Shown here: one piece after another, positions 1 to 10,380 of the stretch | Layout of the letters: each line of letters opens with the position of its first letter | Numbering within the stretch: position 1 is the stretch's first letter | Assembly (NCBI GenBank): GCA_032622095.1 | Contig: CP136069.1 | Span: 10,622,036 to 10,686,035 of the forward strand | Direction of reading: 5' to 3' | DNA length: 64,000 nucleotides | Origin: Siphonodentalium dalli | Lineage: Eukaryota; Mollusca; Scaphopoda; Gadilida; Siphonodentaliidae | Program-made: the position numbers and the translations under genes | The notes under the pieces: generated by a model | What the model was told of the DNA's origin: nothing | Databases searched by the model: none | Seen by the model: the letters and a program-made list of their open reading frames with translations, nothing else

Positions 1-2433
1 CCCTTTCTTTAATTCTTCGATGAAAATCGGTTGTTGAGGCTGTTGTATTTGGAGGCAAAGCAGTGGAAGCGTGGTGGAGGAGTCGAGGCTGTTGGATTTG
101 GCTGTTGGTTGGCTTGGTTGACGGTTGTATGGGATCTAGATGGGTCTGTCGGTATTGTCGATTTCTAGGATGGACTTGGTCTTTTTGGTGGAGAGCAGCT
201 GGTTTCGTAGATGGAGTTCTTGGATGAGTGGGCTGTTGTCGATTCTGGCGAGGGTCTGGTTTCTGAGGTCGGTTAGTCGTTGTTTCATCGTAGGTATGTC
301 TGCTGCGTCGTGGAGGGCTTGGATTGGTGTGAAGATTGGCTGATGTAGAGCGATGCGGAGAGCTTTGTTTTGGACTTTCTGCAGGGTTTCGATTGAGCTG
401 TTGGAGGCTGCTGTTATGATGGGTGCGCCATACTCCATTACTGGGCGGACGTATAGTTTGAAGAGGTTGATGATGGTCTGGCTGTTGGTTCCCCAGTCGG
501 TACCTCTGAGACAACTTAGCAGGTTTGTTCTTTTTCTGGCTTTGTCAGCGACTTTTTTGATGTGCGCGGCGAAGGTCATTCGTTGGTCAAGGGTGATTCC
601 TAGTAGGATGGCTTGGTTGGATGGTTGAACGGTCTCGTTGTCTATCTTGATGTTGATAGTCTGTGTTGTTTTTCTCTGGTGGAATATGATGAGTTGGGTT
701 TTCTTGGCGTTGAGTTTTATTCTCCATCTAGAGCACCATGTTGATAAGTCGTCGAGGGTCTTTTGTAATCGTTTTTGTAGGATCCTGGGGTTTTTGTGTG
801 TTGTCCAGAGTCCTAGGTCGTCGGCGAATTGTGAGATTTCTACGTTGTTTCTTGGGTTGGTGGGTATGTCATTGGCGTATATCAGGAAGAGGAGTGGGCT
901 GAGTACTGATCCTTGTGGGGTTCCGGCGCGTAGGAATACTGGGCTGGATGTGTCGTTGTTGATGCGGACGCTGAGTTGACGATCTTGTAGGAAAGAGGAT
1001 ACTAGTCGTGTGTATTTTCGGGCGATGTTGAGCTGGCTGAACTTGTATCTTAGGCCGTCGTGCCATACGGAATCGAAGGCCTTCTCAACGTCAAGAAATA
1101 CTGCAGCTGTTAACCAGTTTTTGCCAAGGGATAGTCGGGCGTCTTCAGCTAGTCGAACGATGTGTTCCATGCCTTCTTTGCCTTGTCGGTAGCCACGCTG
1201 CCACGGGTTGAAGAAGTTGGAGGATTCAAGGTGCTCTCGTAGTCGGCTGCTGATAATTCTTTCGAATAGTTTCCCGGTACATTGGAGGAGGCTGATGGGT
1301 CGATAGTTGTTGGGAATGGCGCGGTCTTTTTCTGGCTTGGGTATCATGATACCGACGGCGGTTTTCCATGCTGTTGGGAAGTATCCAATGGTCAGGCAGG
1401 CGTTGAATAGAAGGAGTAGTCTGGCGAAGAAGGCTGGAGGGGCTTGTCGTAGGATGGCGTATGTGATGCTGTCGTTGCCTGGTGCTGAGTTGCCTTTTCC
1501 CTTCTTTAGGTTAGATGCGATTTCGTCTTGTGTGATTGGAGATGCTACGGGGAAGACATCATCGTGGTTGTTGGTGGTACTTGGAAGTGGTTTGAAGAGG
1601 TCGGGGTTGTCTTTGATGTGGTTTTCTACAGTTGCTTTGAAGGCGTCGTCGTAGGCTGGGCCTTGGTGGGTGTTGTGGATTTTTTGAAGGTTGTCGGCGA
1701 AGGCTTCTGCTTTTTCTTTGTCTCCTGAGGTCAGGCTGCCATCGGTTTTTTTGAGGGGTTTTTCTGTGCTGTTGTTGTTTTTTCCTGTGCCGGTAAGGGA
1801 TTTGAAGGTACTCCAGAAGTTTCTGTTCATTCTTTTATCGCCGAGTTCGGTTGTCGACCGCTGCCAGGATGCTTGTTTTTCTTTTTTGACTGCCGTTTTG
1901 ACTTGTCTGTTCATGTTGTTGTAAAGATTTCGGTAGTACATGTCGTTTGGGTTTTTCTGCTGTAGTCTTCTTAGCTTGCGTTTAAGTCGGATCATTTTCA
2001 GAGTTTCGGGGGAGACTCGCCATGCTGTGGTGTTGACTTGTTGTTTCGGGCATGCTGTATCTAGGGCTGATTCGAGGGTTTGGGATAGGTGCTGGCATGT
2101 CGCGTCAATGTCGCTGGTTGATGTGATGGGTGAATTGTCTATGCTGTTGGTGAGTTGCTGTCGGAAACTGTCCCAGTCGGCTTTATTTAGGTTGCGGCGG
2201 AGGGTTTTCGGGTGGCGATCGGTTGAGGCATTGCTGGATCTTATGTGTACGGGTAGGTGGTCGCTGGATACGTCGTCTCCAATATAGCACATGATTCCTT
2301 TAGATGCGATGGATGGAGTGGCAATGGCTAGGTCTAGGATGTCCCATTTGTTGGTCGCCGCGTGGTGATGTGTTGGTTCGTCTATATTGTTTAGTATGAG
2401 TAGATCAAGATCTTCGATGAATTGCTTAACTTA
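1..2433 (-). mobile_element. 5'-truncated non-LTR retrotransposon (LINE), Jockey/CR1-like
   Basis: A LINE fragment read on the minus strand. Its open frame runs from 2430 down to the TAG stop at 136-138; 135-1 would be its 3' UTR, which leaves the window. The 5' side breaks off inside the endonuclease domain: the frame meets a TAA at 2431-2433 and the sequence beyond is AT-rich and unlike the element, as expected for incomplete reverse transcription. No target duplication can be checked because the 3' end is outside the window. Confidence 0.85.
136..2430 (-). CDS. Endonuclease C-terminal end plus reverse transcriptase of a non-LTR retrotransposon (partial ORF2)
   Basis: The protein would copy element RNA into DNA at a nicked target site. 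The first ATG is at 2292 (718 residues), but 46 further in-frame codons upstream (2293-2430) read as the end of an APE-type endonuclease, ending in a DLAIATPS stretch, and the SDHLPV motif follows at residues 10-15 of the 718. The ATG is therefore internal and the true start is lost. Reverse transcriptase occupies about residues 315-570: NNYRPISLL near 328, catalytic FLDVEKAFDSV near 399 (Asp401), GTPQGSVLSPLLF at 457-469, and the FADD box at 489-492. A conserved LLGITLD segment is near 563 and a YVRPVMEYGAP segment near 614. There is no RNase H domain. The frame has no stop or frameshift over about 760 codons, so the insertion is fairly young. Clade assignment (Jockey/CR1 group) is by eye only. 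Plus-strand frames across it are shadows. Confidence 0.9.
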   Translation of the reverse strand, partial: VKQFIEDLDLLILNNIDEPTHHHAATNKWDILDLAIATPSIASKGIMCYIGDDVSSDHLPVHIRSSNASTDRHPKTLRRNLNKADWDSFRQQLTNSIDNSPITSTSDIDATCQHLSQTLESALDTACPKQQVNTTAWRVSPETLKMIRLKRKLRRLQQKNPNDMYYRNLYNNMNRQVKTAVKKEKQASWQRSTTELGDKRMNRNFWSTFKSLTGTGKNNNSTEKPLKKTDGSLTSGDKEKAEAFADNLQKIHNTHQGPAYDDAFKATVENHIKDNPDLFKPLPSTTNNHDDVFPVASPITQDEIASNLKKGKGNSAPGNDSITYAILRQAPPAFFARLLLLFNACLTIGYFPTAWKTAVGIMIPKPEKDRAIPNNYRPISLLQCTGKLFERIISSRLREHLESSNFFNPWQRGYRQGKEGMEHIVRLAEDARLSLGKNWLTAAVFLDVEKAFDSVWHDGLRYKFSQLNIARKYTRLVSSFLQDRQLSVRINNDTSSPVFLRAGTPQGSVLSPLLFLIYANDIPTNPRNNVEISQFADDLGLWTTHKNPRILQKRLQKTLDDLSTWCSRWRIKLNAKKTQLIIFHQRKTTQTINIKIDNETVQPSNQAILLGITLDQRMTFAAHIKKVADKARKRTNLLSCLRGTDWGTNSQTIINLFKLYVRPVMEYGAPIITAASNSSIETLQKVQNKALRIALHQPIFTPIQALHDAADIPTMKQRLTDLRNQTLARIDNSPLIQELHLRNQLLSTKKTKSILEIDNTDRPI

Positions 2434-3245
2434 CATTTAGAAGTTTTTATATATATATACAACTTAGTGAAACAATAGATTTGATTAGCCAAAGACGTGT
2501 GAAAGCCTGAAGCATACTAATTAACAGCAGGACTTGCCACCTGGACATTTAGAATAATAGGTGTAAAGATTTATGTCAATTGATAAGAGTTATATGAAGC
2601 TTGATTGGAAAATTAGCAATTAACGTGGCAAGCCTTAGTTAAGATGATAAAGATAAAGAACAATTGAGGCATGATTGATTGAAAGTAATGAACAGATTTG
2701 AGAGGAAATGAATATGAAGTAAAGTAAATAAGAAATAGTTTGAATGGGGGAATATGGCTTGGTGATACCTGCCTCAATTTTTTTTTCAATTCTCTCCAGA
2801 AAGCTAGTCTACATAGCTATAGCTACCTGTTAGAGTGACAATGTGAATATTTATTGTTTTCCCGATCCCAAAAGCAAAAATAAGTAGGCTATTAAGCTCA
2901 ATGTTCGTTGAGGTCTTACTGTTGAGTGAATGAATTCAAGGGACAACATGCTCTTATCCAATGCTTCATGCTTGGCTTATTTTAAGTATCTACCGGTACC
3001 ATATTCCATGGCACCATGACTACACAATTATATCGCTTTATACAGCTGAAAGGTATTAAAAAAAAAGAAACTGCAAAAAAAATTAATCCCTGCCTGTCTG
3101 TCTGGAAAATTTTCCCAATGTTATCGGAAACAGAGAATTTTTGTTTTGGCCTAAGTTAGACACACTACATGTATTTCCAGACTTGAAACCAAATAATGAA
3201 TTGGTATCGCCTAATAAGGTTATAACTTCTGAAGGTGAAACCTTT
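2434..3245. other. AT-rich stretch without a recognised feature
   Basis: Mostly A+T-rich sequence with short homopolymers (for example around 3060-3085). I see no open frame with coding character, no terminal inverted repeats and no family member listed elsewhere in this window. Confidence 0.5.
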
Positions 3246-3526
3246 TTAACCCTTACATGTATAATGACTGGAGCTTCCTGAAATTTTGCGAAAACCCTGT
3301 GCCAATGCATTCTCTTAGATATTCGAGTCTCCCATAGGGAGCCTCGCAGATATAAGAGAATGCATTGGCATAACAATATTTACCTTGACCTTTCAAGCTA
3401 TCGCAGTGCATTCTCTTATATATGCGATGCTCCCTATAGTACATGTAGTCTCGCATTTATAAGATAATGTACTGTCACATGATTTTTAATGCTGCACCAG
3501 CGCAGCTCCCATCATGATAGGGTTAA
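3246..3526 (+). mobile_element. Family C MITE copy 1 (piggyBac-type, TTAA-flanked)
   Basis: Bounded by TTAA at 3246-3249 and 3523-3526. The left end reads as a degenerate CCCTT..ATGACTGGAGC and the right end as the complementary CATGATAGGG. Inside are two ~70-nt palindromes built on AATGCATTCTCTTATAT. TTAA duplication and CCCTTT ends are characteristic of the piggyBac superfamily; no transposase is present, so the element is non-autonomous. Confidence 0.75.
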
Positions 3527-3730
3527 AGCCACACATCGTGTTCTCAACGTAAAACTTTAAAGATATTAGTATTATACAGTAATGCCCTAAATAATACAAA
3601 ATAATACTGTATCTCAATAAAAAGACCTGTAACCATTCATCCTGAATTCAATGTATCGTGATACACTTTTAAACAATACGGCCATATTGTGTCATGTTTT
3701 CTCAAGCTTAAATAATTTATTATATTTATT
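3527..3730. other. Spacer with a fragment of family A
   Basis: AT-rich spacer. Positions 3576-3595 match the end of family A (ACAGTAATGCCCTAAATAAT) without the rest of that element. Nothing else recognised. Confidence 0.5.
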
Positions 3731-4416
3731 TTAACACTTTCATGATGGGAGGTGCACTGGTGCAGCATTAACCATTTCATGATTAAAGATCCTGTGCCAG
3801 TGCAATCTCTCTTATAATGTATATATGAGTCTCCCTTAGGGAGCCTCACATGTACCCTGCTGGACAAAACAAGTGTCCATTGGCACCGCGGTGTATTTGC
3901 CGTTCAGCCGCGGTGTCAGAGTTTGTACATGTAACTGCAGTTGAGCACCGCGGCCGAACGGCATGTACACTGCGGCCAAACGGCAAGTACACTTTGGCCG
4001 AAAGGCAACTACATGTACAACGCGGCTGAATGGCATGTACACCGTGGTTAGATTTCTGTATCGTCTTTTTTCAGTTTAATGAACGTACACCGCGGCAACT
4101 ACACCATGGCTGAATGGCATGTACACTGCGGCCCAACTGTAGTTAGCCGATGGAGCTGCGGTGTAGTTGCATTTTGGCCGCGGTGGCAACGCTAACCATG
4201 CACACCGCGGTTAAGTGGACACTTGTTTTTTCCAGCAGGGTATGCACCGGTATATAAGAGAAAGCACTGGCTTACAATATCAAGGTAAATATTGATAGGC
4301 CAACGTATTCTCTTATATAACGTGAGGCTCCCAATGGGAGACTCACATATATAACATAATGATTTGGTACAGGGTTTTTATAAAATTTCAGGAAGCTCCA
4401 GTCATGAAAGGGTTAA
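3731..4416 (-). mobile_element. Family C MITE copy 2, interrupted by a family D element
   Basis: TTAA at 3731-3734 and 4413-4416. This copy is reversed relative to copy 1: it opens with the GGTGCACTGGTGCAGCATTA side and closes with TTCAGGAAGCTCCAGTCATG. A family D element (3853-4242) sits in the left hairpin between GAGCCTCACATG and the continuation ATATAAGAGAA, so D arrived after C. Confidence 0.75.
3853..4242 (+). mobile_element. Family D element copy 1 (TA-flanked, CCGCGG-rich MITE)
   Basis: Ends CCCTGCTGGACAAAACAAG and the inverted CTTGTTTTTTCCAGCAGGG are bordered by TA at 3853-3854 and 4241-4242, consistent with TA target duplication (Tc1/mariner-like or a similar class). The interior is a series of degenerate ~22-nt units of the type ACCGCGGCCGAACGGCAAGT in both orientations, which gives long inverted repeats. 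Non-coding. Confidence 0.8.
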
Positions 4417-4449
4417 ACAGTTAAATAGTTTGTTTATCCATTATTGATG

Positions 4450-4805
4450 CAAGCCTGCAAATAGTGTGTCTGTCATTTGCAGAATGAGGTCCCCAGAGGG
4501 TGAATTTAGTAACGCTATCCCGCATAGCGGGCTAGCATCACTAAATTCACCCTCTGGGGACCTCATTCTGCTAAAGGCCCTCAACTGCTATGAAGTTCCC
4601 CAGATAAATTAGGGGATATAGAAACTTCCTAGAAGGGAAATGTAACTAAAAACAATAGATACTTTCCAGAAGATGAGGCATAAGCAGAATGAGGTCCCCA
4701 TAGGGTGAATTTAGTGACGCTAGCCCACAATGTGGGATAGCATCACTAAATTCACCCTCTGGGGACCTCATTCTGCAAATGACAGACACGTTATTTCAAG
4801 GCTTG
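4450..4805. mobile_element. Family F palindromic element copy 1 (long form)
   Basis: The outer ends read CAAGCCTG..AATAGTGTGTC and the inverse ..ATTTCAAGGCTTG. Each end carries a hairpin, GCAGAATGAGGTCCCC then AGAGGGTGAATTTAG around a GC-rich loop such as CCGCATAGCGGG. The two hairpins are joined by a spacer containing TAGGGGATATAGAAACTT. No coding capacity and no clear target duplication. The family recurs at least a dozen times in this window. Confidence 0.7.
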
Positions 4806-5529
4806 TATTGATGGAAATCTGCAACATTCAGGTTGCCGCGTAGACTGCAGATACTGGCCATGGCCATATACACAATGTGCGTATGAATAAATATTAAATT
4901 ATATTTTCATGTATTAAAGTCAATTTAAAGGGGTTCTGTACCCAAGATTTTGTTGCTGGTTTCTATAATCCCCGAGTCGGAGAATAAGGTAACAACTTTT
5001 CCATTCTTTGAAAGTCTGTTGAGTACGAAGTAAGTGTTACGGATGGCAAATTTACCAGAATGCAAAAATACAAATTGTCGTTGTCGAGTAATTTTTGTAC
5101 AGCTACATGTTTGCAACCAAATGAATCAAATAAAAATTATATTATATGCATAGTAGTCCCATATACTCATTTAAGTTATTGTATCGTCACTAGTCAATGA
5201 GTGGCTTGAGTTTTCTCCTCGTATAAGCATAATGTTTCAAACGGTCGTGTGTGCAATGGGTTTACTAATCCAGTATCCCTCAATTATAATTTGATTACGT
5301 TTTGTACACGGAAATTCGTATTTTAATTTACGCCATTTTATGGCTCCAGCCATAAATTCAATTTATATTAAATTTTAACTTTTAAATTATTAAATTTTAA
5401 GATAGCCTATTAACCTGAGCGTTTACATAATACATCTTCGACTCAAATTACTTATGTTTCTATATAGTATCGATAATAGATCGTTGTTATCACTGGAAAT
5501 TTATTGAAAATGGCGTACAGCACCCCTTT
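4806..5529. other. AT-rich stretch without a recognised feature
   Basis: Low-complexity A+T-rich sequence, for example around 5340-5400. The longest open frames are about 60 codons and show no coding character. Confidence 0.45.
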
Positions 5530-6070
5530 AAAGGCATGGATGGCCTTGGTTGTAGGTTATAATTTACAAATAAAAGTTATCAACTTATGAAAATTTCCTC
5601 AAGAATATACTAATAGTATAGTATCATGATTGTGTGAATGTGATATTATCCACAAAACACACTTTGTGTGAATGGAGCGTTTGTTTAAATACAGCTAGCA
5701 CATAAAGAGTGTGTGATAAGCAAAACACTCAATATGTGGCAATTGTTTTTTGGGAGAGTGATTCACGGTGACCCAATCAACACCGAAATCTTGAGAAGCG
5801 AGGATTATTGAGTGCAATACTGGTATGTTGTAAACAACATGGTAGCAGTTTTAACCAAATTTCATTTTGTGGGGTCTCCCCGGTGTTGAGTGTTTTGCTT
5901 ATCGCTCACTCTTTATATAGTGTACTGTAATAGAATATGACATTTGCATAATAATGACTCATCAATGAGGTCTTTTGTTTACGAACACAAAATACGATCT
6001 TGACAATAATAACATGCTATTTACATGATATTTATGATTGGTATGATTAGTATAAGAACAAAATATGTCT
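5530..6070 (+). repeat. Family G dispersed repeat, copy 1
   Basis: Begins near AAAGGCATGGATGGCC and ends near GATTGGTATGATTAGTATAAG. The reverse complement of its left 400 nt recurs at 40592-40885, and its right part recurs reversed at 8350-8445. It contains an imperfect inverted repeat: ATAAAGAGTGTGTGATAAGC at about 5703-5722 and its inverse at about 5895-5914. It is probably a non-autonomous DNA transposon; I could not fix a target duplication. Confidence 0.55.
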
Positions 6071-6204
6071 ATATTTTGATAACCTACATGTGTATATGTT
6101 TATGATGGTTTCAATGGTTGTGAAGGCGATCCGTATCTTTAACATCGTCATTATGTACATGTATTATGAAACAAAATATTGTCCTATAAAAAATATAAAT
6201 AAGA

Positions 6205-6300
6205 TATATAGTCTAAGATATCCACTGATATGTGTGGAAATTTTTAAAAGCGAATCCAAGAATTCATGTAATGTGCAGGTTAGAAGGTAGAATGTCATTT
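6205..6300 (+). repeat. Left copy of a duplicated flank around the 22-bp array
   Basis: The segment with CACTGATATGTGTGGAAA, CGAATCCAA and ATGTAATGT recurs at about 7530-7605. The tandem array lies between the two copies, about 1.3 kb apart. Confidence 0.6.
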
Positions 6301-6349
6301 TTTTCTTCTTTATTTTATTTTATTAATAGTTATTTTTATTTTTACTCAA

Positions 6350-7035
6350 ATTATACCCAGTGAAATATTTAATTATACCCAGTGAAATATTTAATTATAT
6401 CCAGTGAAATATTTAATTATACCCAGTGAAATATACCATTTAATTATACCCAGTGAAATATACCATTTAATTATACCCAGTGAAATATTTAATTATACCC
6501 AGTGAAATATACCATTTTATTTTTACTCAAATTATACCCAGTGAAATATTTAATTATACCCAGTGAAATATTTAATTATACCCAGTGAAATATTTAATTA
6601 TACCTAGTGAAATATTTAATTATACCCAGTGAAATATACCATTTAATTATACCCAGTGAAATATACCATTTAATTATACCCAGTGAAATATTTAATTATA
6701 CCTAGTGAAATATTTAATTATACCCAGTGAAATATACCATTTAATTATACCCAGTGAAATATTTAATTATACCCAGTGAAATATTTAATTATACCCAGTG
6801 AAATATTTAATTATACCCAGTGAAATATTTAATTATACCCAGTGAAATATTTAATTATACCCAGTGAAATATTTAATTATACCCAGTGAAATATTTAATT
6901 ATACCCAGTGAAATATACCATTTAATTATACCAAGTGAAATATTTAATTATACCCAGTGAAATATTTAATTATATCCAGTGAAATATTTAATTATACCCA
7001 GTGAAATATTTAATTATACCCAGTGAAATATTTAA
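6350..7035 (+). repeat. 22-bp minisatellite, about 29 units
   Basis: The unit is AATTATACCCAGTGAAAT plus ATTT, 22 nt. I count 29 occurrences of the AGTGAAA core. Some units carry a 5-nt insertion (ATACC before ATTT), giving 27 nt, and single-base variants (TATCC, TACCT, CCAAG) recur in several units, as produced by unequal exchange. There are no unique spacers, so it is not CRISPR-like, and stops in all frames rule out coding. Confidence 0.95.
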
Positions 7036-7164
7036 TTTCCATCATATGTGTTTCACACTATTTAGTTTTTTATAATAAGATAAGTACATGTGGGTGTAAT
7101 TAAATTATAAAAAAAAGAAAAGAATATCAATTGTCAAACATATATAATTCAACGAATAAGAGGA

Positions 7165-7250
7165 AATTATACTGTATACACCCATTAGTAAGCCCGGGGG
7201 CCCGTGAATGATACGGTATACACCCATTAGTAAGCCCAGGGGCCCGTGAA
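7165..7250 (+). repeat. Tandem duplication of a ~43-bp segment
   Basis: Two adjacent copies of GTATACACCCATTAGTAAGC followed by a CCC..GGGGCCCGTGAATG stretch, differing at a few positions. Confidence 0.8.
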
Positions 7251-7529
7251 TGTTTTTACCCAAAAAACGGGGAATTGGCTTACCTTTGAGGACCCCCACA
7301 TGCAAAATCTCAGTTTTTGTAAATGAATTTTTATCATCTTCTTTGATCAGAGTTAACCTGAGATCAATATATGCTCGTCTTCTAAGTTCTAAAAATAGAG
7401 GTGGACTTATCTACGTCGACCACCCCATGATATTTTTGGGAGTAAAAACATCGACTGGGCTTATCCTCAGGGATGGGCATACTGATAGTAGGTGTATAGA
7501 GTACATGAAATATGAATAAATCTAGATAT

Positions 7530-7625
7530 TTACTGATATGTGTGGAAAACCGAATCCAATGATCCATGTAATGTACAGAAGTTAGATGGTACTGTAGAAT
7601 GTCAATTGTCAAACACAGAATTCAG
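7530..7625 (+). repeat. Right copy of the duplicated flank of the 22-bp array
   Basis: Diverged copy of 6205-6300 (CTGATATGTGTGGAAAACCG, then ATGTAATGTACAG). It is followed by TCAATTGTCAAACA, which also occurs at about 7127-7140 just right of the array. Confidence 0.6.
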
Positions 7626-7811
7626 CAACAGTTTAACCATAATCACATGTAAATACTATAGTAGATTGGTGTGAGACCAACAGATGACACTTGATATAAC
7701 ATATACTTCAAAGAATGACACAGAAATAGATGACGAGCGTGTCGATGTACTCTTATTATTTATTACGGACCGAATAAGGAAGTTATCCGCTTGTATACAG
7801 ATTATGATACT

Positions 7812-7995
7812 TACAGTAAAGCTCTAATTAATCGACTCCTTAACCACAGCAGAATTATGGGTAACTTTTCAGGATTTAGTCGGAAATATGGCTTGTTGCG
7901 ATGAATGGCAACAAGCCATATTTCCGACTAAATCCTGAAAAGTTACCCATAATTCTGCTGTGGTTAAGGAGTTGATTACTTAGGGCATTACTGTA
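7812..7995. mobile_element. Family A fold-back element copy 1
   Basis: A near-perfect palindrome: the left arm starts TACAGTAAAGCTCTAATTAA and the right arm ends with the inverse ..TTAGGGCATTACTGTA. The arms meet at GCTTGTTGC..GGCAACAAGC. The TA borders and CAGT start suggest a Tc1/mariner-type fold-back MITE. This copy lacks the central ATTCATCGGAAAGCTCTC part on one side. Confidence 0.8.
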
Positions 7996-8134
7996 TCTTA
8001 AACCTTCGATATGAATCACTAGATGTGCGGATTAATGAGCGAAGTTTCCAAGTACCAGACATGTTCCGATAAGTGGAGAGGAAATTCAGGTTCACTCATA
8101 GATCATGTCATGAACACGCCTCAAAATATGGTGC

Positions 8135-8335
8135 TGGACATTTGCAGAATGAGGTCCCCAGAGGGTGAATTAGTGATGCTACCCTGCACAGCGGGCTATC
8201 ATCACCAAATTCACCCTTTCTGTACCTCATTCTGCTTTGTCTCATCTTCTGGGAAGTATCCATAGCCTCAAATAAACATTGCTTTTAGTTACTTTGTCCC
8301 CATTTGTTGAGTTTCTTTATCCCCTAATTTGCCAT
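8135..8335. mobile_element. Family F copy 2 (one hairpin plus part of the spacer)
   Basis: Hairpin GCAGAATGAGGTCCCC..loop CCTGCACAGCGGG..CCTCATTCTGC, followed by the long-form spacer (CATCTTCTGGGAAGTATC). The second hairpin is missing. Confidence 0.65.
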
Positions 8336-8349
8336 TCGGGATCGAGCAT

Positions 8350-8445
8350 CCTAAACCAATCATAAATATCGCGTAAATATCATGCTATTGTCAAGATCGT
8401 ACACCTTCTTTGTAAATAAAAGACCTATTGATGAGGAATAATTAT
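8350..8445 (-). repeat. Family G fragment
   Basis: Contains AACCAATCATAAATATC and later AAAAGACCTATTGATGAG, the reverse complement of 5945-6045 with substitutions. Confidence 0.5.
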
Positions 8446-8484
8446 GTCAGATGCACTATTTCCAGGCTAGGTCACTAATGAAGA

Positions 8485-8593
8485 TACAGTAATGCCCTAA
8501 TCGACTCCATAATCACAGCATAATTATGGGTAATTTTTCAGGATTTAGTCGGAAATATGGCTTGTTGCCATTCATCGGAAAGCTACTTTAAAA
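8485..8593 (+). mobile_element. Family A copy 2, single arm
   Basis: One arm only: ACAGTAATGCCCTAATCGAC through GCCATTCATCGGAAAGCT. The inverse arm is absent. 8594-8875 is AT-rich with no further feature seen. Confidence 0.75.
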
Positions 8594-8875
8594 TTGTTAG
8601 AATAATTATTTTCAAATTTAAAATAATGAAAATTTATAAATGTATCTTCAAGTAAAAAAAATTACATTTTAAGGCTTTAATAATTTAGAATTTAAAACAC
8701 AGAAAGTTTAATATTTTCTTGAATATGAGACATTTATTGGCTTTTATTGTCATTGATATGAAATAGAATGTAAGTAGGAAATCTGTGGTCAATGAACTTA
8801 TTATCTGAACATTTCCTGATGGAACTACTCGTCAATGTGTATTTAGTATAGAAAAGGTTAATGAAAGAGGCCCAA

Positions 8876-9121
8876 TTAACCCTTTCATGACAGCAGATGT
8901 GCTGGTGCAGCATTAAAGATCCTGTGCCAGCGAATTCTTTTACATGAGAGTCTCCCATAGGAAGTATCGCATACATGTATATAAGAGAATGCATTGGCAC
9001 AGGGTTTTCGCAAAATTTGAGGAAGGTCCAGTCATATAAGGTGAGAATCGCATACATAAGAGAATGCATTGGCACAGGGTTTTCAAAAAATTTCAGGAAG
9101 CTCCAGTAATGGAAGGGTTAA
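8876..9121 (-). mobile_element. Family C copy 3
   Basis: TTAA at 8876-8879 and 9118-9121, ends CCCTTTCATGACAGCAG and the inverse CCAGTAATGGAAGGG. The middle is shortened: the two hairpins are reduced to parts, and an AGAATGCATTGGCACAGGGT block occurs twice. Confidence 0.75.
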
Positions 9122-9418
9122 CTACATGTACCTTTCATTCAGGATCCAGATATCAATGGGTTAATATTAGATCAACTTGTTGCCAGCGGAGGCACTGTTT
9201 GGCAGAGAAATTAGGATTTCAGATTACTGGAAGAAGCTGCTTGGATTCTAATCAGTGTTGAGGTCTCCTAATGAAGCCAATTAGAACTTCATTCCCCTAA
9301 TTCCATTAGTCTCACAACAATTCAGATTGAATCAGTAATCGAGAAACTTAATGAAATCGATGGCAATCGAAGGTCGAATGTGTCAAATATCATCAACAAA
9401 TAAATTAATAAATGTAAT
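9122..9418. other. Unassigned spacer
   Basis: Unique-looking sequence with no coding frame or inverted repeat that I could support. Confidence 0.45.
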
Positions 9419-9706
9419 CAAGCCTTGAAATAGTGTGTCTGACATTTACAGAATGAGGTCCCCAGAGGGTGAATTTAGTGATGCCATCCCGCATAGCGGG
9501 CTAGCATCACCAAATTCACCCTCTGGGAACCTCATTCTGCTGAGATGTAAGCAGAATGAGGTCCCCAGAGGGTGAATTTGGTGATGCTAGCCCGCATAGG
9601 TGAATTTGGTGATGCTAGCCCGCTAAGCGGGGTAGCATCACTAAATTCACCCTCTGGGGACCTCATTCTGCAAATGACAGACACCCTACATAAATTTCAA
9701 GGCTTG
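9419..9706. mobile_element. Family F copy 3
   Basis: Ends CAAGCCTTGAAATAGTGTGT and the inverse ..ATTTCAAGGCTTG. Two hairpins stand back to back, and the loop-side GGTGAATTTGGTGATGCTAG segment is locally duplicated (9575-9618). Confidence 0.75.
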
Positions 9707-9725
9707 CAGCTACACTGAATCACTG

Positions 9726-10129
9726 AGAGCTTTCCGATGGATGGCAATAGCATAGCAGGTTAGCATCACTAAATTCATCCTCTGAGGACCTCATTCTGCT
9801 TAGGCATCAACTGCTATGGGAGACCTTCATGTAGGATCAGATGGAAGTTCCCCAGTTGATGATGTTCATGCACCCATTAGTCACCTCAATTATGAAATTT
9901 ATCTTTGCCAAATTAGGGGATATAGAAACTAAAAAGTAACTAAAAACAATGTTATTTTGAGACTATAGATATTTTCCAGAAGATGAGGCCTAAGCAGAAT
10001 GAGGTCCCCAGACTGCCCAGAGGGTGAATTTGGTGAATGCTAGCCCGCTGTGCAAGATAATGTCAATAAATTTACCCTCTGGGGACCTCATTCTGCAAAT
10101 GGCAGACACACCGTTATTTCAAGGCTTGC
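9726..10129. mobile_element. Family F copy 4 joined to a family A fragment
   Basis: Starts with a family A piece (GAGAGCTTTCCGATGGATGG), then a family F long form without its left outer end: CCTCATTCTGCTTAGG, spacer with GGGGATATAGAAACT, right hairpin and ATTTCAAGGCTTG. The A piece plus the linker CAGTGATTCAGTGTAGCTG reappears beside family F at 26070-26110. Confidence 0.6.
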
Positions 10130-10208
10130 GCAACAAAAAATCCGAAGAAATACAGAGCTGCTGTAGCAGCAATCATTACTCAAACCAAACAAAACATGAT
10201 ATTCAAAG

Positions 10209-10358
10209 CAAGCCTTGAAATAGTGTGTCTGTCATTTGCAGAATGAGGTCCCCAGAGGGTGAATTTAGTGATGCTACCCTGCATTGCGGCTAGCATCACC
10301 AAATTCACCCTCTGGGGACCTCATTCTGCAAATGACAGACACCCTATTTCAAGGCTTG
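10209..10358. mobile_element. Family F copy 5 (150-bp short palindrome)
   Basis: The cleanest short form: CAAGCCTTGAAATAGTGTGT..hairpin..ACACCCTATTTCAAGGCTTG, almost perfectly self-complementary, with a loop near GCATTGCGGCTAG. Confidence 0.8.
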
Positions 10359-10380
10359 TTCAAAGAATAACCATAGCCAA

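Noticed and set aside
140-2287. Eight or so plus-strand and one minus-strand open frames across the LINE
   Set aside because: They overlap the long minus-strand reverse transcriptase frame and have no domain of their own; they are shadows of it.
6350-7035. CRISPR array
   Set aside because: The units are contiguous with no unique spacers, and the setting is eukaryotic.
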